DNA from: an uncultured Oscillibacter sp.
GTDB taxonomy: Bacteria > Bacillota > Clostridia > Oscillospirales > Oscillospiraceae
DNA length: 17,115 nucleotides
Direction of reading: 5' to 3'
Assembly (NCBI GenBank): GCA_910583695.1
Contig: CAJTZL010000055.1
Span: 1-17,115, forward strand
Part shown: positions 14,178 through 17,115 of the stretch, in pieces
Layout of the letters: every line of letters begins with the position of its first letter
How positions within the stretch are numbered: the first letter of the stretch is position 1
Translations under genes and position numbers: made by a program
Notes under the pieces: model-generated
The model's input: the letters and a program-made list of their open reading frames with translations, nothing else
Database searches by the model: none
What the model was told of the DNA's origin: nothing

Positions 14178-15404
14178 ATGTCAAACGTTAAAAAGCTAGG
14201 ATTTGCAACAAAAGTTCTGATTGGCCTGATCTTGGGTGCAGTTCTCGGAATCTTTCTCGGCCCCCGCGCCTCCGCTATCGGCTTTATTGGGACGGTCTTC
14301 CTCAGGCTGCTGCGATGCGGAGTCGTGCCCCTGATTTTCTGCAATATCGTCTTGGCCGTGGCCGGTATGGGCGACGTCAAGAAACTGGGCCGCATCGGTA
14401 TCAAACTGATCGTTATTTTCCTGACCACGACCTTTTTGGCGGCCACCGTGGGCTTGCTGACTGCTTTAGTCATAAACCCCGGGCACGGATTTGTCATGAC
14501 GGAGGTCGGCGAGGTGGCCGAGCAGGCGGCTCCTACATTTTCGGAGATCATCCTCAACTTCTTTGGAACAAACATCGTCGGTTCCATGGCGGAAGGGACA
14601 ATGCTGCATATCATTTCCTTCTCTATTATTTCGGGCATTGGCATCATGTTTATGAAAGAGGAGGATCAGACGAAGCTGATCGGCGGCTTTGGGTTGATTT
14701 CCCGATATATCATGAGCTTTCTGCGTTTGGTCATGAAATTCACTCCCATTGGCGTGTTCTGCCTGATGGCCAATACGACCGGCACCTATGGTACGGACGT
14801 CCTCGGGCCCTTGGGAAAATTCATTCTGACAATCTACGTGGGACTGGCAATCCACGCCTTTGTCATTTATGGCGGCCTCTATGCGATGGGCACGCATAAA
14901 AACCCCCTTACCTTCTGGAAAGATATCGCTCCCGTCTGGACCACCAGCTTTTCCACCTGCTCCACCGCGGCCACTATGCCGGTTTCTATGCGGGTCTCCG
15001 AAGAAAACCTGGGCCTGCGAAAAGAGGTCTCCGATCTTACGATTCCCCTTGGCGCAAACATGAACATGGACGGCAATGGTTTGTGGTATGGCGTTGTGGC
15101 AATTTTTGTGGCTGAGGTCGTGGGAATCGATATGAACATCGGAACCATGATCGTCGCAATTTTGACCGGCGTTTTGATGACGTTAGGCAGCCCTGGGATT
15201 CCTGGAGGCATCATTGTAGCGACTACGATTTTCCTTCAGACGATGGGAATGCCAATTGAGTTCGTGGCCCTGCTGGCCGGAATTTTCAGCATCATGGATA
15301 TGGGTATTACTACTGTAAACTGCGTAGGCTCTGTAGTAGTTGCGGCAGTGGTCTCTGCCAGTGAGAACCGCCGTGCGAAAAAAAGCGGCACAACAGCGGC
15401 GTGA
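14178..15404 (+). CDS. DAACS-family (GltP-like) cation:substrate symporter with altered substrate site
   Basis: This 408-residue membrane symporter has the glutamate-transporter fold. HP1 reads TSFSTCSTAATMPVSM (256-271), TM7 has the NMDG cation motif (296-299), HP2 has GSPGIPGG, and TM8 reads MDMGITTVNCVG. Measured against archaeal GltPh, the TM8 residues that match D394 and N401 remain (D374, N381), but R397, which grips the side-chain carboxylate, is Ile377, and the sodium ligand D405 is Ser385. The classic triple-Ser in HP1 is STA. It should therefore transport something other than glutamate, aspartate or C4-dicarboxylates, perhaps a neutral or modified amino acid, and may have altered cation coupling. 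The ATG at 14178 follows GGGAGG. It lies 23 bp before the racemase homologue. Confidence 0.88.
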   Translation: MSNVKKLGFATKVLIGLILGAVLGIFLGPRASAIGFIGTVFLRLLRCGVVPLIFCNIVLAVAGMGDVKKLGRIGIKLIVIFLTTTFLAATVGLLTALVINPGHGFVMTEVGEVAEQAAPTFSEIILNFFGTNIVGSMAEGTMLHIISFSIISGIGIMFMKEEDQTKLIGGFGLISRYIMSFLRLVMKFTPIGVFCLMANTTGTYGTDVLGPLGKFILTIYVGLAIHAFVIYGGLYAMGTHKNPLTFWKDIAPVWTTSFSTCSTAATMPVSMRVSEENLGLRKEVSDLTIPLGANMNMDGNGLWYGVVAIFVAEVVGIDMNIGTMIVAILTGVLMTLGSPGIPGGIIVATTIFLQTMGMPIEFVALLAGIFSIMDMGITTVNCVGSVVVAAVVSASENRRAKKSGTTAA

Positions 15405-15427
15405 ATATACATATAGGAGGTAAACGT

Positions 15428-16138
15428 ATGCGAGAAAAAGTCATCGGAATTATGGGCGGCATGGGACCGGAAGCAGGCGCTGACCTGTTTTTGCAAATCA
15501 CAAAGGCCACGCACGCAAAAAGCGACGCGGAACATCTGCATATCATCATGGACAGTAATCCTAAGATGCCAAGCCGCCAAGACGCCATCCTCCATGGAAC
15601 AGAAAGCCCGGTGCCTGCAATGATCGAAGTGGCGCAAAATCTTGTCAGAGCAGGCGCGGATATGATCATAATCGGTGCAAATACCGCCCATTATTTTTAC
15701 GATGAGGTGGTATCGGCAGTTGCGGTCCCTTTCCTCCATATTATTGACGAAGCCGTTTTAGAGGCCAGGCGCAAGGTCCCGGGAATCCAGCGAATCGGCA
15801 TTATGGCGACGACCGCCGCTATGCAGGCTGACGTATATGGAAAATCCTGCAGAAAATTTGACATTGAGATCATTCCAGTGCCCGAGAATGTGCAGAGCAG
15901 GATGCAGTCCGCTATTTTTGACCATGACTACGGCTTCAAATACAATGGCCGCACGGAACGCTGTGTGTCAGAAGCGGCAGTGGTCGCACAATATCTCATC
16001 GAACATAATGCGGAAGCGCTCATCATGGGATGCACGGAGATCCCGCTGATCCTTGAAGACTCGGTCTTTTCCGTTCCCTTGATCGACCCGAATAAAACGA
16101 TTGCAGAAGCAGCGGTAAAATTCGCCAAAGGTGTATAG
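15428..16138 (+). CDS. Asp/Glu/hydantoin racemase-superfamily enzyme lacking the first catalytic Cys
   Basis: A 236-residue cytosolic enzyme of the aspartate racemase (AspR/YgeA) type: IGIMGGMGPEAGADLF at the N-terminus, a conserved DSNPKMPSRQDAIL loop, then GANTAHYFYDEV, and GCTEIPLIL near the C-terminus. The usual first catalytic Cys (CNTAH) is Ala84, while the second, Cys202 in GCTE, is kept. Two-Cys members racemise amino acids by two-base catalysis. Single-Cys relatives include the Thr/Cys E. coli YgeA and the Gly/Cys arylmalonate decarboxylase, so a one-way racemase or a decarboxylase is possible. The ATG at 15428 follows ATAGGAGG, shortly after the symporter gene, so the symporter probably supplies its substrate. 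The superfamily is certain; the reaction is not. Confidence 0.85.
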   Translation: MREKVIGIMGGMGPEAGADLFLQITKATHAKSDAEHLHIIMDSNPKMPSRQDAILHGTESPVPAMIEVAQNLVRAGADMIIIGANTAHYFYDEVVSAVAVPFLHIIDEAVLEARRKVPGIQRIGIMATTAAMQADVYGKSCRKFDIEIIPVPENVQSRMQSAIFDHDYGFKYNGRTERCVSEAAVVAQYLIEHNAEALIMGCTEIPLILEDSVFSVPLIDPNKTIAEAAVKFAKGV

Positions 16139-16142
16139 AGCT

Positions 16143-16178
16143 TATGGGGAGAGTTTCTGCCAGGAAATTCTCCCCATA
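16143..16178 (+). repeat. Long intergenic hairpin between racemase and permease genes
   Basis: A 15-bp stem with one G-U pair, running TATGGGGAGAGTTTC against GAAATTCTCCCCATA around a 6-nt loop. There is no T-run. It is probably an mRNA-stabilising or processing element that adjusts expression within the operon rather than a terminator. Confidence 0.5.
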
Positions 16179-16210
16179 TACCATATAAGTGTTTCGGTAA
16201 GGAGGCTGTT

Positions 16211-16996
16211 TTGGAGCTCTACATATTTTTTGTGTGCTTATGCGCCTCGTGTGCAGGAGGAATTTGCGGTATAGGCGGCGGCGTTGTGATAAAACCAGTG
16301 CTGGACACATTCGGCGTCATAAGCGTCAGTGAGATCAGCTTCCTTTCCGGCTGCACCGTATTGGCCATGTCATCTATTTCTGTAATCCGCCAGCGAAAGC
16401 AGCACCAGATTGACTTGAGAATCGGCGGCTTTTTAGGTGCCGGGGCTGCGTTAGGCGGTGTCTTGGGGAACGGTCTTTTCCATCTTGTAAAAGCCGTAGC
16501 GGGAAACGACAGCCTTGTCGGGATGGCTCAGGCAATCGCTTTAGGCATCATTACAGGAATTACGCTGCTTTACAGCGCATTTCTCCGAAAGCGGATACGG
16601 TCCTATTCGGTGGCATCCACAGCGGCCTGTTTCTCAATTGGCTGTTTTGTTGGGATTCTGTCTTCTTTTCTTGGCATTGGCGGCGGTCCAATCAATTTAG
16701 CCATACTGTACTTTGCTTTTTCCATGGATACGAAAACCGCCGCTTCTACCTCGCTTTACATGATTTTACTTTCTCAAGCAGCAAACCTGATATCCTATTT
16801 TGTGAAAGGAACGGTTCCTGACATTTCTCTTCACTACCTGGTCCTCATGGTTTCGGCCGGTTTCATAGGCGGTACACTCGGTTCAAATATCTGCAAAAAA
16901 ATTTCTGCCCGTACAACAGAGCGGCTTTTTATAATTTTGCAATTGATGATTGTTTTGATCTGCGTGTACAATGCCTGTCGGTTTGCCGGTTTCTGA
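16211..16996 (+). CDS. TauE/SafE-family membrane permease
   Basis: A 261-residue membrane protein with the duplicated half-structure of the TauE/SafE (DUF81) family: GIGGGVVIKPVLD in the first half (about residues 20-33) and LGIGGGPINLAILYF in the second (about 155-170), with about eight hydrophobic spans. Members move small anions, mainly sulfite, sulfonates, sulfoacetate or related organosulfur compounds, and some export organic acids. The TTG at 16211 is the start because AAGGAGG lies at good spacing and no ATG or GTG is near. It follows the racemase homologue across a 72-bp gap with a hairpin and precedes a 2-oxoacid oxidoreductase gene, so it may export an end product of the pathway. The substrate is unknown. 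Confidence 0.85.
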   Translation: MELYIFFVCLCASCAGGICGIGGGVVIKPVLDTFGVISVSEISFLSGCTVLAMSSISVIRQRKQHQIDLRIGGFLGAGAALGGVLGNGLFHLVKAVAGNDSLVGMAQAIALGIITGITLLYSAFLRKRIRSYSVASTAACFSIGCFVGILSSFLGIGGGPINLAILYFAFSMDTKTAASTSLYMILLSQAANLISYFVKGTVPDISLHYLVLMVSAGFIGGTLGSNICKKISARTTERLFIILQLMIVLICVYNACRFAGF

Positions 16997-17060
16997 CCAG
17001 ATTTTCATTTTCCTTCAACAGCATGTGCTGCAAAGTAATAAAGTAATAAGGAGGATGTAT

Positions 17061-17115
17061 ATGAAAGACATCGTAGAGATCCGCTGGCACGGCCGGGGAG
17101 GGCAGGGGGCGAAGA
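17061..17115 (+). CDS. 2-oxoacid:ferredoxin oxidoreductase gamma subunit, N-terminus only
   Basis: Only the first 18 codons are in the window. They read MKDIVEIRWHGRGGQGAK, the highly conserved N-terminal motif of the gamma subunit (PorG/VorG-like) of pyruvate or branched 2-oxoacid:ferredoxin oxidoreductases. These anaerobic enzymes turn a 2-oxoacid and CoA into acyl-CoA, CO2 and reduced ferredoxin. The ATG follows AAGGAGG. Delta, alpha and beta subunit genes are expected beyond the window. The gap before it (16997-17060) holds only a short CAGCATGTGCTG palindrome and a repeated AAAGTAAT. Which 2-oxoacid is used cannot be told from this fragment. Confidence 0.85.
   Translation, partial: MKDIVEIRWHGRGGQGAK

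Noticed and set aside
1..17115. CRISPR array, tRNA or rRNA gene, defence system
   Set aside because: No regularly spaced repeats, no cloverleaf or rRNA signatures and no nuclease, reverse transcriptase or toxin-antitoxin domains were recognised.

Overview
The window looks like chromosome from a Gram-positive, anaerobic, high-GC member of the Clostridia, probably an Oscillospiraceae gut bacterium of the Flavonifractor/Oscillibacter/Intestinimonas type. The reasons are YesN/YesM-type regulation, lipobox-bearing binding proteins, strong AGGAGG ribosome binding sites, an SLH-domain remnant, and the first codons of a ferredoxin-linked 2-oxoacid oxidoreductase subunit. The genus is inferred from gene content and base composition only.

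Positions 1-7974 form a sugar transport and sensing region. It opens with the end of an MglA-type ATPase and a complete MglC permease, closed by a good intrinsic terminator. A promoter then starts a tight run of five genes: a YesN response regulator, a lipoprotein of unknown role, a YesM-type histidine kinase, a membrane-anchored periplasmic-binding-protein-like protein, and an MglB-like lipoprotein that keeps the residues known to bind glucose/galactose in E. coli MglB. The likely logic is extracellular sugar detected through binding proteins, signalling through the kinase to the AraC-type regulator, and control of the adjacent transporter.

Positions 7975-9734 hold a two-gene unit under its own promoter: an unknown polytopic membrane protein overlapping by 4 bp with a DUF4230-like anchored protein. 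Positions 9780-12419 hold another unit: promoter, a multi-CxxC zinc-ribbon protein, a cation diffusion facilitator with an N-D-D-D metal site, and an alpha/beta hydrolase broken by a single-base frameshift although its catalytic triad is intact.

Positions 12420-13090 have no intact gene. They carry two GC-rich hairpins and, on the minus strand, a decayed S-layer homology domain. This is also where composition changes: everything to the right is visibly more A/T-rich.

Positions 13093-17115 form a second functional region. A near-consensus promoter followed by a perfect 12-bp dyad leads into a GntR/HutC regulator whose best-placed start codon is ATA or ATT. A terminator follows, then a DAACS-family symporter, an Asp/Glu-racemase-superfamily enzyme, a TauE/SafE permease, and the start of a PorG-like gene. 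Both the symporter and the racemase homologue have lost residues that normally define acidic-amino-acid chemistry (R397 and D405 of GltPh; the first catalytic Cys). This cluster, probably for uptake and ferredoxin-linked catabolism of a non-standard substrate, is the best candidate in the window for an undescribed pathway.
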